Shown in pieces: positions 17,030 through 26,921 of a DNA stretch of 64,000 nucleotides (position 1 is its first letter; each line of letters begins with the position of its first letter). Both the position numbers and the translations under genes were made by a program. The notes under the pieces were generated by a model. It saw only the letters and a list, made by a program, of their open reading frames with translations, ran no database searches and was not told the DNA's origin. Source of the DNA: Gilliamella sp. Choc4-2 (GTDB lineage Bacteria; Pseudomonadota; Gammaproteobacteria; Enterobacterales; Orbaceae); the NCBI RefSeq assembly GCF_001690355.1, contig NZ_LZHG01000030.1, positions 1-64,000 on the forward strand, in the 5' to 3' direction.

Positions 17030-19354
17030 ATGTTATATAATAACAAATATATACATCATCACCATGTTAACCATGAATGTTGTCACAGTAATTGCAAAAA
17101 TATTAAGCATAATCATAACTATTCTAATCATGATACCTATTGTAGCCAAGAATCAACCGATAGTTGTGGGGGAAATACGCACACAGAGCTTGAGCAAAAT
17201 GAATCGGATGATCCTCCCGATGGGTCTGAGCAAAAAAGTAAAGATATTAAATTGACATGGAAGATCCAAGGCATGGATTGTGCCAGTTGCGCACAAAAAA
17301 TCGAAAATGGCATCAGAAATTTACCCAATATTACTCATACCAAGATCCTTTTTTCAACTGAAAAACTTATTGTTTTTGTCCCTGAAAAGAACCAAAAAGT
17401 GATTAAATTAATCGAGGATAAAGTAATTGAACTCGGTTATAAACCTTTATTAGTAACTTCAACACAATATGCTCACCACCACAAACATTCCCATCATTTT
17501 GATAAAAAAGCGTTTATCCCCTTAGTCATTCAAGGGATTTTAATTATTATCAGTTATATTATTCTTTTATTTAATCAATATGTTGGTGAATGCGCCTTTA
17601 TTGCAACTGCCATATTCGGCATAATTCCAATCGCTAAAGAAGCTTTGATTTTAACTCGTAGTGGTACTCCGTTTTCTATTGAATCGTTGATGAGCATTTC
17701 AGCAATTGGTGCACTGTTTATTGGTGCAGCCGAAGAAGCCACTATGGTTATATTTTTATTTATGATTGGCGAGATGTTAGAAAGCGTTGCAACAAGTAAA
17801 GCTAAAAAGGGCATTTCGTCGCTTGCTGAGCTAATGCCTGAAGAGTCGGTTATTATTATTGATGGTAAACGAAAAACTGTTACTAGCCATAGTTTACAAC
17901 CAGACGACATAATTGAAATTTCATCCGGTGGTCGTTTACCAGCTGATGTAATTCTACTCAGCGAACAGGCAAGCATTGATGAGAGTGCTTTAACGGGCGA
18001 ATCCATTCCGGTTAATTATTTTGCTGGTGATAAAATTTTGGCAGGCTCGCTAGTTGTTGATAATACAATTCAACTCAAAGTTATTTCTGAAAAAGGAAAA
18101 AACGCAGTTGATCGTATTTTACAGTTGATTGAAGATGCCGAGGAGCGTAAAGCACCGATTGAGCGATTCATTGATAAGTTTAGTCGTTATTATACGCCGA
18201 CAATCGCTTTATTTGCACTGTTAGTAATTATTGTACCACCTTTGTTGTTTAATGCTGATTGGTATACTTGGTTTTATCGAGGTTTAACACTGTTGTTAAT
18301 TGGTTGCCCTTGTGCGCTTGTGATTTCAACACCTGCGGTAATAACGTCTGCTTTGTCTAATGCAGCAAAACAAGGTGTACTAATTAAAGGTGGTGCAGCG
18401 TTAGAGCATATTGGTTCCGTTAAGCTAGTGGCGTTCGATAAGACCGGTACGTTAACTGAAGGTAAACCGCAAGTCACCGATGTTATTAGTGAAGATGTTT
18501 CAAAAGAAGAATTATTAAAGTTAGTTGCCGCTATTGAAAGTGGTTCGCATCATCCCATTGCTAAGGCGATTGTTGATTATGCATTGCTAAATCAATTAAA
18601 TGTCAATGAGGCCGATAATCGTAAAGCAATTGCGGGGGTTGGTGTTCAAGGCGAGGTTGATAATCAAACTTTTTATATTGTATCACCAAGTAAGGTTGTA
18701 ACTGTTTCAGCGCCTTTGAAGGCTGAACATACCAAAATTATTGAGGAACTTGAAAATGCGGGTAAAACAGTAGTGGTTGTAGTAACAAGTCAACAATTGA
18801 TGGGCATTATTGCATTGCAAGATGTGTTACGGAGTGATGCAATGACTACAATGAATGAGCTTAACAAGCTTGGCGTTAAAACTTTGATGTTAACAGGCGA
18901 TAATGAGCGAGCCGCCAAAGCTATTGCCTTTCAATTAGGTATGGATTACCGAGCAGAACTGTTGCCTGCTGATAAATTGGCAGAAATTGAAAAGATGCGT
19001 ATCTCAACGTCGATCGCTATGGTGGGCGATGGAATTAATGATTCTCCAGCCATGAAAGCGGCAACTGTAAGTATTGCTATGGGTAGCGGTACTGATGTTG
19101 CGCTAGAGGCTGCTGATGCCGCATTAACTAAAAATAGCTTGTTAAGTTTGCCTAAGCTAATTGGTTTAACGCGTTTTGCCTCTCGTAATATTAAACAAAA
19201 TGTTACCATTGCGTTGGGCATTAAGTTAGTGTTTTTGATTACTAGTTTATTTGGCTTTACTGGACTATGGTTGGCTGTGTTAGCTGATTCAGGTACGACT
19301 GCGATTGTGACAGCTAATGCGCTTCGAGTTTTGAAATTTAAAAATAAAAGTTAA
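17030..19354 (+). CDS. zntA: Zn/Cd/Pb-exporting P1B-type ATPase
   Basis: This 774-residue inner-membrane pump expels Zn2+, Cd2+ and Pb2+ using ATP. In order it has a His/Cys-rich N-terminal tail of about 70 residues (HHHH at 9-12, many His and Cys), a heavy-metal-associated domain with GMDCASC (C84, C87), and a second His cluster (AHHHKHSHH) before the first helix. The TGES actuator loop, the CPC metal site in helix 6 (C426, C428), the phosphorylated Asp in DKTGT (D470) and the hinge GDGINDSP follow. The conserved Asp of the last helix is in LADSGTTAIV. The start has AGAGG upstream. It is followed directly by a strong terminator. Confidence 0.95.
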   Translation: MLYNNKYIHHHHVNHECCHSNCKNIKHNHNYSNHDTYCSQESTDSCGGNTHTELEQNESDDPPDGSEQKSKDIKLTWKIQGMDCASCAQKIENGIRNLPNITHTKILFSTEKLIVFVPEKNQKVIKLIEDKVIELGYKPLLVTSTQYAHHHKHSHHFDKKAFIPLVIQGILIIISYIILLFNQYVGECAFIATAIFGIIPIAKEALILTRSGTPFSIESLMSISAIGALFIGAAEEATMVIFLFMIGEMLESVATSKAKKGISSLAELMPEESVIIIDGKRKTVTSHSLQPDDIIEISSGGRLPADVILLSEQASIDESALTGESIPVNYFAGDKILAGSLVVDNTIQLKVISEKGKNAVDRILQLIEDAEERKAPIERFIDKFSRYYTPTIALFALLVIIVPPLLFNADWYTWFYRGLTLLLIGCPCALVISTPAVITSALSNAAKQGVLIKGGAALEHIGSVKLVAFDKTGTLTEGKPQVTDVISEDVSKEELLKLVAAIESGSHHPIAKAIVDYALLNQLNVNEADNRKAIAGVGVQGEVDNQTFYIVSPSKVVTVSAPLKAEHTKIIEELENAGKTVVVVVTSQQLMGIIALQDVLRSDAMTTMNELNKLGVKTLMLTGDNERAAKAIAFQLGMDYRAELLPADKLAEIEKMRISTSIAMVGDGINDSPAMKAATVSIAMGSGTDVALEAADAALTKNSLLSLPKLIGLTRFASRNIKQNVTIALGIKLVFLITSLFGFTGLWLAVLADSGTTAIVTANALRVLKFKNKS

Positions 19355-19371
19355 AAAGTTGTTTGCCTACC

Positions 19372-19403
19372 CTATTCCGCTTGTCACAAGCGGAATAGTT
19401 TTT
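19372..19403 (+). terminator. Rho-independent terminator of zntA (probably bidirectional)
   Basis: A 12-bp perfect stem, CTATTCCGCTTG (19372-19383) with CAAGCGGAATAG (19387-19398), is followed by T5. It lies between the convergent zntA and birA stops. Confidence 0.85.
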
Positions 19404-19418
19404 AATGGCTTTGGATCA

Positions 19419-20372
19419 TTATTCATCCATTCTTAGTGATATCTCACCACCAATATAGGCATTAATTTTACCATTTTGCTCTAGTAATAAGGCTCCTTGA
19501 TCATTTATGCCTTTTGCTTTTCCCTGAATAATGTTATCGCCAATTAATAGTTTTACAGGTCGGTTAACAAAGTTATCTAGTCTATTCCAATCATTAATAA
19601 ATGGCGCCAACCCATGTTTTTCAAATTCGATTAATTGGCTTTTTAAAGCTTTGGCAATCTGTGCAACTAATAAGTTACGATCAACATTACCTAAATTAGC
19701 CCATTTTTGGTTAACTATGGTGGTGTCAGGGTTTGTCATGGTTAAGTTGACGCCAACACCAATCACAACATGGGCACAGTCGCCCGTTTTACCTGCAAGC
19801 TCAACTAAAATACCCGCTAGTTTTTGATCGTTAAGATATAGATCGTTTGGCCATTTAACTTTGATGTCTTGACCAGATAATGTACGTAAGGTGTCGGCAA
19901 TAACAATACCAACAACTAAACTCAGCCCCATTGCCGCTGCGATACCGTGTTCTAGTCGCCAATACATTGAAAAGTATAAATTAGTGCCAAAAGGCGAAAA
20001 CCATTTTCGCCCTCGCCTTCCTCGTGCTTTGGATTGAAATTCGGCGACACAGCAATCGCCCGATGTTAGTTGACCAATTCTATCCAGTAGATATTGGTTA
20101 GTTGAATCAATAATTGGCAATATGTCACATCGACTATTCGATTGGTAATACTGATCAATTTTAGTTTTATTAAGCAAATTAAGAGGTGCTGCCAAGCAAT
20201 AGCCTTTACCCTGCACTGAAGTTAGCTCAATCCCCCACTCACGCAGTTGTTTGATGTATTTATTAATTCCTGCGCGTGTTATGCCAAATATTACTGCTAA
20301 TTCTTCGCCCGAATGGTATTTGCCGTCTGCAAGTATTGCTATTAATTTAAGTGGATTATTGTGGTTGCGCAT
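19419..20372 (-). CDS. birA: Bifunctional biotin-protein ligase / biotin operon repressor
   Basis: This 317-residue protein makes biotinyl-AMP and transfers biotin to the acceptor lysine of AccB; the holo-enzyme can also repress biotin genes. The N-terminal winged helix is complete (GEELAVIFGITRAGINKYIK), so the regulatory form is kept. The ligase core shows the ARGRRGRKWFSPFG biotin/ATP loop and KVKWPNDLYLNDQKLAGIL. The start lies 17 nt inside the upstream ycaD-like gene, so the two are translationally coupled. murB is two genes upstream, as in enterics where murB and birA are neighbours. No bio operator or bio genes are seen here. Confidence 0.95.
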   Translation of the reverse strand: MRNHNNPLKLIAILADGKYHSGEELAVIFGITRAGINKYIKQLREWGIELTSVQGKGYCLAAPLNLLNKTKIDQYYQSNSRCDILPIIDSTNQYLLDRIGQLTSGDCCVAEFQSKARGRRGRKWFSPFGTNLYFSMYWRLEHGIAAAMGLSLVVGIVIADTLRTLSGQDIKVKWPNDLYLNDQKLAGILVELAGKTGDCAHVVIGVGVNLTMTNPDTTIVNQKWANLGNVDRNLLVAQIAKALKSQLIEFEKHGLAPFINDWNRLDNFVNRPVKLLIGDNIIQGKAKGINDQGALLLEQNGKINAYIGGEISLRMDE

Positions 20373-21489
20373 CCGCTTCTCTTTTTTTGATTAATAAAAT
20401 GATGAAGTATAACGAAATTATAGCAAAACTGACAAATAAATAGGTATTACTCGTTTTATCCATAATGAATGCTATCACTGCAGGAGCAATTAAGCTGCCT
20501 AATGTGTTGGTTAATAGCATTGCTTGATTCATCGCCACAATATCTTGTTTTTTAACACACGAGCAGGCCCAAGCCATAGATATGGGGTAAATGGTATAAA
20601 TGGTTACGCCTAATAGGATAATTGCTAATACATCACACCAATTAAATATCAGCATAATACATGCAATCAACATGAGTAGTGATTCGATTAGTAATACTGT
20701 TTGTCGCCCAAATTTATCTGCACACCAGTTAGCCGGCATTTGGGCAACTACTCCAGATAAAATAAGTAAAATAATCCAATTAGCCACCTGAACATCACTA
20801 TAGCCTAAGTGCGAATAATAGGCCGGTAAGAGCGAATATAATGAGCCAATTAACATACCTGCAATAATACAACCGGTTAATCCAAGTCGAGAGGGTTTAT
20901 TTAATATCATTGGCATGATGTTAAAGCTGCTTTTTTTCCTTTTTGGTAATTTATAATGAGTCAGCAAAATAAATAAAATTGCAAGCCCCATCAGTAACGC
21001 AATAACCAATCCAAAATACAATATATTTTGCGGGAAATACTGTAACAATGCTTGTCCCAAAACCGAACCCAAATAATAAGTAGTTAAATATACTGCAAGC
21101 ATTTTTCCACGTGTACGTACCGGACCAGTGAGTAATATACAACTTTCAATAACCACCCAAGTGACCGCACAAGCAATCCCTATAAAAAATCGCCACATTA
21201 TCCAGCTATAAAAATTCATTGAAAAACTTAATCCAATAGTTGCAATGGCAAAAATAATGCAACTATAAGTGTATGTGTGACGCGCATTAAATTTATTAAT
21301 AAACCAATTGGCGAAAATGGTACCAATAAGGTTGCCAGTAAAATAACTTGAGCCAACTAGACCAATTTGTTCAAGCGAAAACTCATTACGCACTAACCAC
21401 AAAGGTACTTGTGTGTTTAACGCTGATAATGAGATTGTCACAAATAATAAGCTGGCTAATAAAATAGGAAATGAATACGAATGTTTCAT
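20356..21489 (-). CDS. ycaD: YcaD-like MFS transporter
   Basis: This 377-residue major-facilitator protein has about twelve hydrophobic helices. It matches the enteric YcaD pattern closely: LNTQVPLWLVRNEF near the start, VGSSYFTGNLIGTIFANW in helix 2, CAVTWVVIESCILL, and a conserved MAWACSC segment late in the protein. The substrate is not established in the family. It lies between murB (58 bp upstream) and birA (17-nt overlap), so it is probably in one operon with them. The insertion of a transporter between murB and birA differs from E. coli. Confidence 0.82.
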   Translation of the reverse strand: MKHSYSFPILLASLLFVTISLSALNTQVPLWLVRNEFSLEQIGLVGSSYFTGNLIGTIFANWFINKFNARHTYTYSCIIFAIATIGLSFSMNFYSWIMWRFFIGIACAVTWVVIESCILLTGPVRTRGKMLAVYLTTYYLGSVLGQALLQYFPQNILYFGLVIALLMGLAILFILLTHYKLPKRKKSSFNIMPMILNKPSRLGLTGCIIAGMLIGSLYSLLPAYYSHLGYSDVQVANWIILLILSGVVAQMPANWCADKFGRQTVLLIESLLMLIACIMLIFNWCDVLAIILLGVTIYTIYPISMAWACSCVKKQDIVAMNQAMLLTNTLGSLIAPAVIAFIMDKTSNTYLFVSFAIISLYFIILLIKKREADAQPQ

Positions 21490-21547
21490 AATGTTATCGC
21501 GTATAATTATAAGTTAAAATTTGTGGGTAATTATAATTTGGTGCTAA

Positions 21548-22555
21548 TTATAAATAACTGTCTGCATCAATTTCACCCGAGTTGCCGATAAATCGGATTT
21601 CTGGTGATAAATTCACCGAGAATTTTTGTAATACACATTTTTTTATATGTCGAGCTAATTCAACCACATCTTGTGCTGTTGCTTGACCTTTATTAACTAA
21701 GACCAATGCCTGTTGTTGATGTACCGCAGCGTCACCTATTTGGTATCCTTTTAGACCACACTGTTCAATCAGCCAACCTGCAGCTAATTTGGTTTGGTGA
21801 TTGGCTTGTGGATATATTGGCATGTTTGGATAAATTTCAAGTAGTTTGTCCGCTACAATTTTATTGACCACAGGGTTTTTAAAAAAGCTTCCACCGTTAC
21901 CTAGAACTTTTGGATCTGGCAATTTACTACGGCGAATTTCGCAGACTTTATCAAAAATCATTTTGGCGGTAACAGTTTGTGGCTCAAAGTTACGTAATTC
22001 ACCATAATTTAATATTGGTTGCCACTGTTTGGGTAATTTTATACCGACATTAATCACCGCATAACCTTGTAAATATTGTTTTTTAAATATGCTTTCACGG
22101 TATCCATATTGACCATCGGTGATAGTAAGGATTTTATTTGTAGCAAGCTCAAGCAGTTCCACATAATCCGCCACTTTTTGAAACTCAATCCCATAAGCAC
22201 CAATATTTTGAATAGGCGCAGAACCCACACAGCCAGGAATTAAAGCAAGGTTTTCAAGCCCTGGTATATTTTTTTCAATTGTTTGTGATACTACATCATG
22301 CCAAATTTCACCTGCACCAACTTTTAAATGCCATTCTCGGTCGGTTTCAGTAATGGTTATCCCTTTAATACGATTAACAATAATTATGCCATTAAAATCA
22401 CAAGTAAATAGTGTGTTACTTCCTTCGCCAATAATCATAATTGGTTGATTTTTATGATTTTCAAAAACAGTTTTAAGTTGTTCAACCGTTGTAACAGTAA
22501 TGACATGCTGAGCATAAGCTTCTAGCCCAAAAGTATTCGGGATTTTTTGTTTCAT
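21548..22555 (-). CDS. murB: UDP-N-acetylenolpyruvoylglucosamine reductase
   Basis: This 335-residue cytoplasmic FAD enzyme reduces UDP-GlcNAc-enolpyruvate to UDP-MurNAc with NADPH, the second committed step of peptidoglycan synthesis. FAD-binding motifs GEGSNTLF and LIPGCVGSAPIQNIGAYG are present, as are GNGGSFFKNPVV with the catalytic Ser, and a C-terminal Glu (LSPEIRFIG). The size and the inserted regions are those of type I MurB (E. coli-like). It is the first gene of murB-ycaD-birA on the minus strand. Confidence 0.95.
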   Translation of the reverse strand: MKQKIPNTFGLEAYAQHVITVTTVEQLKTVFENHKNQPIMIIGEGSNTLFTCDFNGIIIVNRIKGITITETDREWHLKVGAGEIWHDVVSQTIEKNIPGLENLALIPGCVGSAPIQNIGAYGIEFQKVADYVELLELATNKILTITDGQYGYRESIFKKQYLQGYAVINVGIKLPKQWQPILNYGELRNFEPQTVTAKMIFDKVCEIRRSKLPDPKVLGNGGSFFKNPVVNKIVADKLLEIYPNMPIYPQANHQTKLAAGWLIEQCGLKGYQIGDAAVHQQQALVLVNKGQATAQDVVELARHIKKCVLQKFSVNLSPEIRFIGNSGEIDADSYL

Positions 22556-23092
22556 TAATAACTACCTTTATTTCCTTTGAAGAAAAATATGTTATACCTT
22601 GAAATTGATTTAGCCAGTAGTGAGTGTATTGTTCAATCATTTTATTTCTTTTTAATTTTATAAAGCTTTTAACTTTAAAATTTGAAGTTGGATTTTCAAC
22701 TTTAATATGTAAATAGAATGACTAAATGTTTATGCATATGGCAAGATAAATAACTATTGTATCATTTAAGTATATATATAATGCAATATGTTATCACAAC
22801 AGTATGGGGTATTTTATCTAAACTTCGATGATTCTCCATTTTAAACACATTAAAAATAATTACTATGGCTATTAAAACCTAATATATGCACTTTTTCCCA
22901 AATGATTGCCCTATTTCTTTATTAAACGTTAACATTAATCAAATAATCAGCTAAAACAATGCTTAAATCTTTTTTGTTTTTTTTTAATCATGTATCATAG
23001 CTAACCATTCGATCTTTTTTAAATTAGAAGAAATTTAATCAGCCCGAAAATGTCTGTTATATTTATTGTGAATTATTATAAAAATAATCAAT

Positions 23093-23108
23093 TGGGTATT
23101 AGATCACA
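23093..23108 (+). promoter_or_regulatory. Possible CRP site upstream of deoB
   Basis: TGGGT-N6-TCACA has a perfect right half (GATCACATTT context) and 3 of 5 matches in the left half of the CRP consensus. It lies about 45 bp upstream of the presumed start of transcription. Enteric deo and nupG promoters are CRP-activated, which fits, but the evidence is one good half-site. Confidence 0.35.
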
Positions 23109-23110
23109 TT

Positions 23111-23140
23111 TTTACATGTTATTATTTCATATAATATAAG
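23111..23140 (+). promoter_or_regulatory. Possible deoB promoter
   Basis: TTTACA (23111-23116) and TATAAG (23135-23140) are 18 bp apart just downstream of the CRP-like site. The region is so AT-rich that other -10 choices (TATAAT at 23130) are possible. Confidence 0.35.
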
Positions 23141-23188
23141 CCAATAAATTTATGTGAGTAAGGTTGTATTCGAAAGTTAGAGGAAATT

Positions 23189-24418
23189 ATGAAAAGAGTT
23201 TTTATTATGATCCTTGATTCCTTCGGACTAGGTGGCGCTGAAGATGCGAAAAAATATGGCGATGAAGGCGCTAATACTTTAGGTCATATCGCCGAAGCCT
23301 GTGCATTAGGCAAAGCTGAGTGCGGACGCAGTGGAGTGCTAAACTTACCTAATTTAGGTAAGTTAGGATTACTAGAAGCTGCATATGAATCAACAGGGCA
23401 TTATCCAAAAGGCATGAAATCTGAAGGTGATATCATTGGTTCTTATGGTTATGCAAGCGAAATTTCCTCGGGTAAAGATACGCCTTCAGGACATTGGGAA
23501 ATAGCAGGTGTACCCGTTCTTTTTGATTGGGGTTATTTTACTAATACCACTAACAGCTTTCCTCAAGATCTTTTAGATAAAATTGTTACACGTGCAAATC
23601 TTCCTGGCTATCTAGGTAATTGCCATTCATCAGGCACGATTATTCTAGATGAACTTGGCGAGGAACATATGGCAAGCGGTAAACCAATTTTTTACACATC
23701 AGCAGATTCAGTTTTCCAAATCGCTTGTCATGAAGAAACGTTCGGTTTAGAAAAATTATATGAAATTTGCGAAATAGTACGTGATGAACTTAATAAAGGC
23801 AATTACAATATAGGGCGCGTTATTGCAAGACCTTTCATCGGTGCAAAAGCAGGTGAGTTTGTTCGTACTGGTAATCGTCATGATCTTGCTGTTGAGCCAC
23901 CTGCACCAACAATGATTAAAAAGTTAGTTGATGAAAAAAATGGTCACGTTATTTCAATCGGTAAAATAGCCGATATTTATGCACACGTTGGGATAACAAA
24001 AAAAGTTAAAGCCACAGGTATTGAAGCGCTATTTAATGCTTCGCTTGAAGAAATAAAGCAAGCTAGAGACAATACCATTGTGTTTACTAATTTTGTTGAT
24101 TTTGACTCTTCTTATGGACATAGACGCGACGTTTCAGGTTATGCTGCAGCTTTAGAATATTTTGATAGCCGTCTACCTGAAATGCTAGCACTGGTTGAAC
24201 CAGGTGATCTGCTGATTATCAGTGCTGATCATGGTTGCGATCCTACATGGCCAGGAACGGATCATACACGTGAACATATTCCAGTGCTTGTTTATGGTGA
24301 TAGCGTGCCAGTTGGATCTTTAGGTCATCGGAAAACTTTTGCCGACATTGGGCAAAGTGTCGCTGATTATTTTGATTTGTCGCCAATGGATTATGGTCAA
24401 TCTTTTATTAGAAAATAG
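23189..24418 (+). CDS. deoB: Phosphopentomutase
   Basis: This 409-residue Mn-dependent enzyme of the alkaline phosphatase superfamily interconverts ribose- or deoxyribose-1-phosphate and the 5-phosphates. Metal-site motifs are [12 protein letters not shown] near the start, [14 protein letters not shown] with the phosphorylated Thr, and [19 protein letters not shown] near the end. A strong ribosome site (AGAGGAAA) precedes the start. It is the first gene of the nucleoside cluster, 56 bp before deoD. It lets the sugar released by DeoD and the pyrimidine phosphorylase enter central metabolism. Confidence 0.97.
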   Translation: MKRVFIMILDSFGLGGAEDAKKYGDEGANTLGHIAEACALGKAECGRSGVLNLPNLGKLGLLEAAYESTGHYPKGMKSEGDIIGSYGYASEISSGKDTPSGHWEIAGVPVLFDWGYFTNTTNSFPQDLLDKIVTRANLPGYLGNCHSSGTIILDELGEEHMASGKPIFYTSADSVFQIACHEETFGLEKLYEICEIVRDELNKGNYNIGRVIARPFIGAKAGEFVRTGNRHDLAVEPPAPTMIKKLVDEKNGHVISIGKIADIYAHVGITKKVKATGIEALFNASLEEIKQARDNTIVFTNFVDFDSSYGHRRDVSGYAAALEYFDSRLPEMLALVEPGDLLIISADHGCDPTWPGTDHTREHIPVLVYGDSVPVGSLGHRKTFADIGQSVADYFDLSPMDYGQSFIRK

Positions 24419-24474
24419 ATAACTAATCCATTTTAAAGTAATACTTTTTTAGAAACAAAGATCAGGAGAATTTG

Positions 24475-25191
24475 ATGTCTACCCCGCATATTAATGCCGC
24501 TGATAATGCTTTTGCAGAAACTGTTTTAATGCCTGGCGATCCGCTACGCGCAAAATTTATTGCAGAAACATTTTTAGAAAACGCACAAGAAGTCACTAAT
24601 GTAAGAGCAATGCTAGGTTTTACAGGTTATTACAAAGGGCAAAAAGTCTCAGTTATGGGACATGGAATGGGCATTCCTTCTTGTTCTATTTATGTAACCG
24701 AATTAATAAAGTTTTATGGAGTTAAAAATATTATACGAATCGGCTCATGTGGTGCAATTAGCCCAAATGTTAACATCGGTGATGTTATTGTCGGTATGGG
24801 AGCTTGTACTGATTCTAAAGTCAATCGAATTCGTTTTAAAGATCATGATTTTGCCGCAATTGCCGATTTTGATCTAACCTGTAACGCAGTTAATGCAGCG
24901 AAACAATTGGGTGTAAATGTAAAAGTTGGTAATCTTTTTTCAGCTGATTTATTCTACAGTGTTGAACCCGAATTGTTCGATATTATGGAAAAATACAATA
25001 TTTTAGGCGTTGAAATGGAAGCTGCTGGCATTTATGGAGTTGCTTCAGAATATGGTGCAAAGGCACTAGCAATTTGTACAGTTTCAGATCATATTCGAAA
25101 AGGAGAATCCATGTCGGCAGAACAACGCCAACTGGGCTTTAAAGAAATGATTACAGTAGCATTGGAATCAGTATTATTAAATCAGAATTAA
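24475..25191 (+). CDS. deoD: Purine nucleoside phosphorylase, hexameric type
   Basis: This 238-residue enzyme cleaves purine (deoxy)nucleosides with phosphate to base plus pentose-1-phosphate. It shows [54 protein letters not shown] and the base-binding [12 protein letters not shown]. The ATG at 24475 is chosen over a TTG at 24472 because it aligns with the family start and has AGGAGA 6 nt upstream. It lies in one operon with deoB and is followed by a terminator. Confidence 0.97.
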   Translation: MSTPHINAADNAFAETVLMPGDPLRAKFIAETFLENAQEVTNVRAMLGFTGYYKGQKVSVMGHGMGIPSCSIYVTELIKFYGVKNIIRIGSCGAISPNVNIGDVIVGMGACTDSKVNRIRFKDHDFAAIADFDLTCNAVNAAKQLGVNVKVGNLFSADLFYSVEPELFDIMEKYNILGVEMEAAGIYGVASEYGAKALAICTVSDHIRKGESMSAEQRQLGFKEMITVALESVLLNQN

Positions 25192-25222
25192 AAAAATGGC
25201 AGATCAATTGCCATTTTTTTTA
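25191..25222 (+). terminator. Terminator after deoD
   Basis: An 11-bp stem (AAAAAATGGCA 25191-25201 with TGCCATTTTTT 25209-25219) is followed by further T residues. It separates deoBD from nupG. Confidence 0.8.
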
Positions 25223-25427
25223 AGTTTATTTTTTAGAATAATAAAAATATTAACAGTTAAATTAGATAAAACATTTTTTAAAACAAAAATCAGTAAGCTA
25301 TTTTAACCGCATACTAATAAGCATAGCGTTATATAAGCAAACATAGTATTCGCTAATATTTAAATTTATTCATTAATAATTTGTTAGGCAATAGATTATC
25401 AAATATCTCATTTAATAAGGAATCGAA

Positions 25428-26681
25428 ATGAATATTAAGTTTAAACTTAAGATTATATTTTTCTTACAATTCTTCATCTGGGGAAGTTGGCTTATCACCC
25501 TAGGTTCTTATATGATGGAGACTCTAAAATTTAGCGGTACGACAGTAGGCTCAGTTTATAGTACGATGGGAATCGCTTCTTTATTTATGCCAGGCTTACT
25601 TGGTGTTGTAGCAGATAGATGGATCCCTGCTAATAGGTTATTTATGATTTGCCATCTAATTGGTGCAATTACCCTATTTATTGCAGCATCAATTACATCA
25701 CCTTTGATGATGGTTGTTGTTATGTTAATTCATTGCCTTGCCTTTATGCCTACTATAGCTATTTCTAACTCAATTTCTTACTCATGTTTAGCTTCGCAAG
25801 GTTTGGATGTTATCACTCAATTTCCTAATATAAGAATTTTTGGTACTATCGGTTTTATTATTGCAATGTGGTTAGTGAGCTTTTTAAAATTTGGATTAAG
25901 CAATATGCAACTTTATATTGCCGCTACCGGTTCAATTTTACTTAGCCTATACTCACTTACTTTACCATTAATTGTAATAACTAAAGATAATTCGAAAAGA
26001 AAGTCTCTTGTAAGCTCTTTAGGTCTAGATGCATTTGTTTTATTTAAGGAACCTAGAATTGCAATCTTCTTCATATTCGCTGTATTTCTTGGAGGAATTT
26101 TACAAATTACAAATACTTTTGGTAATCCTTTCTTGCTTTCATTTAAAAATGTTCCAGAATATGCCGATAGTTTAGTAGTACAATACCCTTCTGTTTTACT
26201 TTCTATTTCACAAATATCGGAAGTAGTATTTATACTGTTTGTTCCATTTTTTATGAAACGCCTTGGTATCAAATATGTAATGTTAATTAGTATGATTGCT
26301 TGGGTTGCTCGTTTTGGCTTATTTGCTTATGGTGATCCTTCTCCTGTTGGCTTCACGTTATTATTATTATCAATGATCGTATACGGTTGTGCATTTGATT
26401 TTTATAATATTTCTGGCTCTATGTATGTTGAAAAATCGGTATCTTCAAATATTCGTAACAGTGCACAAGGGCTTTTTATGATTATGACCAATGGAATTGG
26501 TGCTTATTTAGGTTCAACTATCAGTGGTTTTGTCGTTGATTATTATACATCAGATGGAATTATTGATTGGCGCACTATTTGGCTTATTTTTGCTAGTTAT
26601 TCTTTAGTATTAGCAATCATATTTTTATTAATATTTAAAAACGAAAAAACAGAAGAAAAAGCTTTTCAGGTTATTAATTAA
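25428..26681 (+). CDS. nupG: Nucleoside:H+ symporter NupG
   Basis: This 417-residue MFS protein of the NHS family imports purine and pyrimidine nucleosides with protons. The opening is diagnostic (KLKIIFFLQFFIWGSWLITL then GSYMMETLKFSGTTVGSVYS), followed by GIASLFMPGLLGVVADRW. IRIFGTIGFIIAMWLVSF in the middle is also family-specific. About twelve helices are visible. It has its own 5' region after the deoD terminator and its own terminator, so it is a single transcription unit inside the nucleoside cluster. XapB is a close alternative. Confidence 0.92.
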   Translation: MNIKFKLKIIFFLQFFIWGSWLITLGSYMMETLKFSGTTVGSVYSTMGIASLFMPGLLGVVADRWIPANRLFMICHLIGAITLFIAASITSPLMMVVVMLIHCLAFMPTIAISNSISYSCLASQGLDVITQFPNIRIFGTIGFIIAMWLVSFLKFGLSNMQLYIAATGSILLSLYSLTLPLIVITKDNSKRKSLVSSLGLDAFVLFKEPRIAIFFIFAVFLGGILQITNTFGNPFLLSFKNVPEYADSLVVQYPSVLLSISQISEVVFILFVPFFMKRLGIKYVMLISMIAWVARFGLFAYGDPSPVGFTLLLLSMIVYGCAFDFYNISGSMYVEKSVSSNIRNSAQGLFMIMTNGIGAYLGSTISGFVVDYYTSDGIIDWRTIWLIFASYSLVLAIIFLLIFKNEKTEEKAFQVIN

Positions 26682-26691
26682 TAAAGGAATC

Positions 26692-26723
26692 AGCAGCAAT
26701 ATTTAGTACTATTGCTGCTTTTT
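26692..26723 (+). terminator. Terminator after nupG
   Basis: AGCAGCAAT (26692-26700) pairs perfectly with ATTGCTGCT (26711-26719), followed by T-rich sequence. It lies just after the nupG stop. Confidence 0.8.
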
Positions 26724-26921
26724 AGGAAAAATTAAATTAATATTTCCCTGATAAAAAATGAAAAAAATAAGCACACAAAATGTGTGGAAAACATGTAATT
26801 TATCCAGGTACAATAGCGTGTATGCAATTATAAATTAACTATACTGCACAAACCTTCCAGTGGCGTTTAAATATTATTATTGCAGGTATCCAATAGGCAG
26901 AATTAAACTGAAAAATATAAA

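Larger units (their letters stand above)
22556..23188. other. Large divergent regulatory gap between murB and deoB
   Basis: This is 630 bp of very AT-rich DNA without a coding frame of note. It should hold the murB promoter on the left and the deo promoter on the right. Candidate CRP and promoter elements near 23,093-23,140 are listed separately. Nothing else is recognised. Confidence 0.4.
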
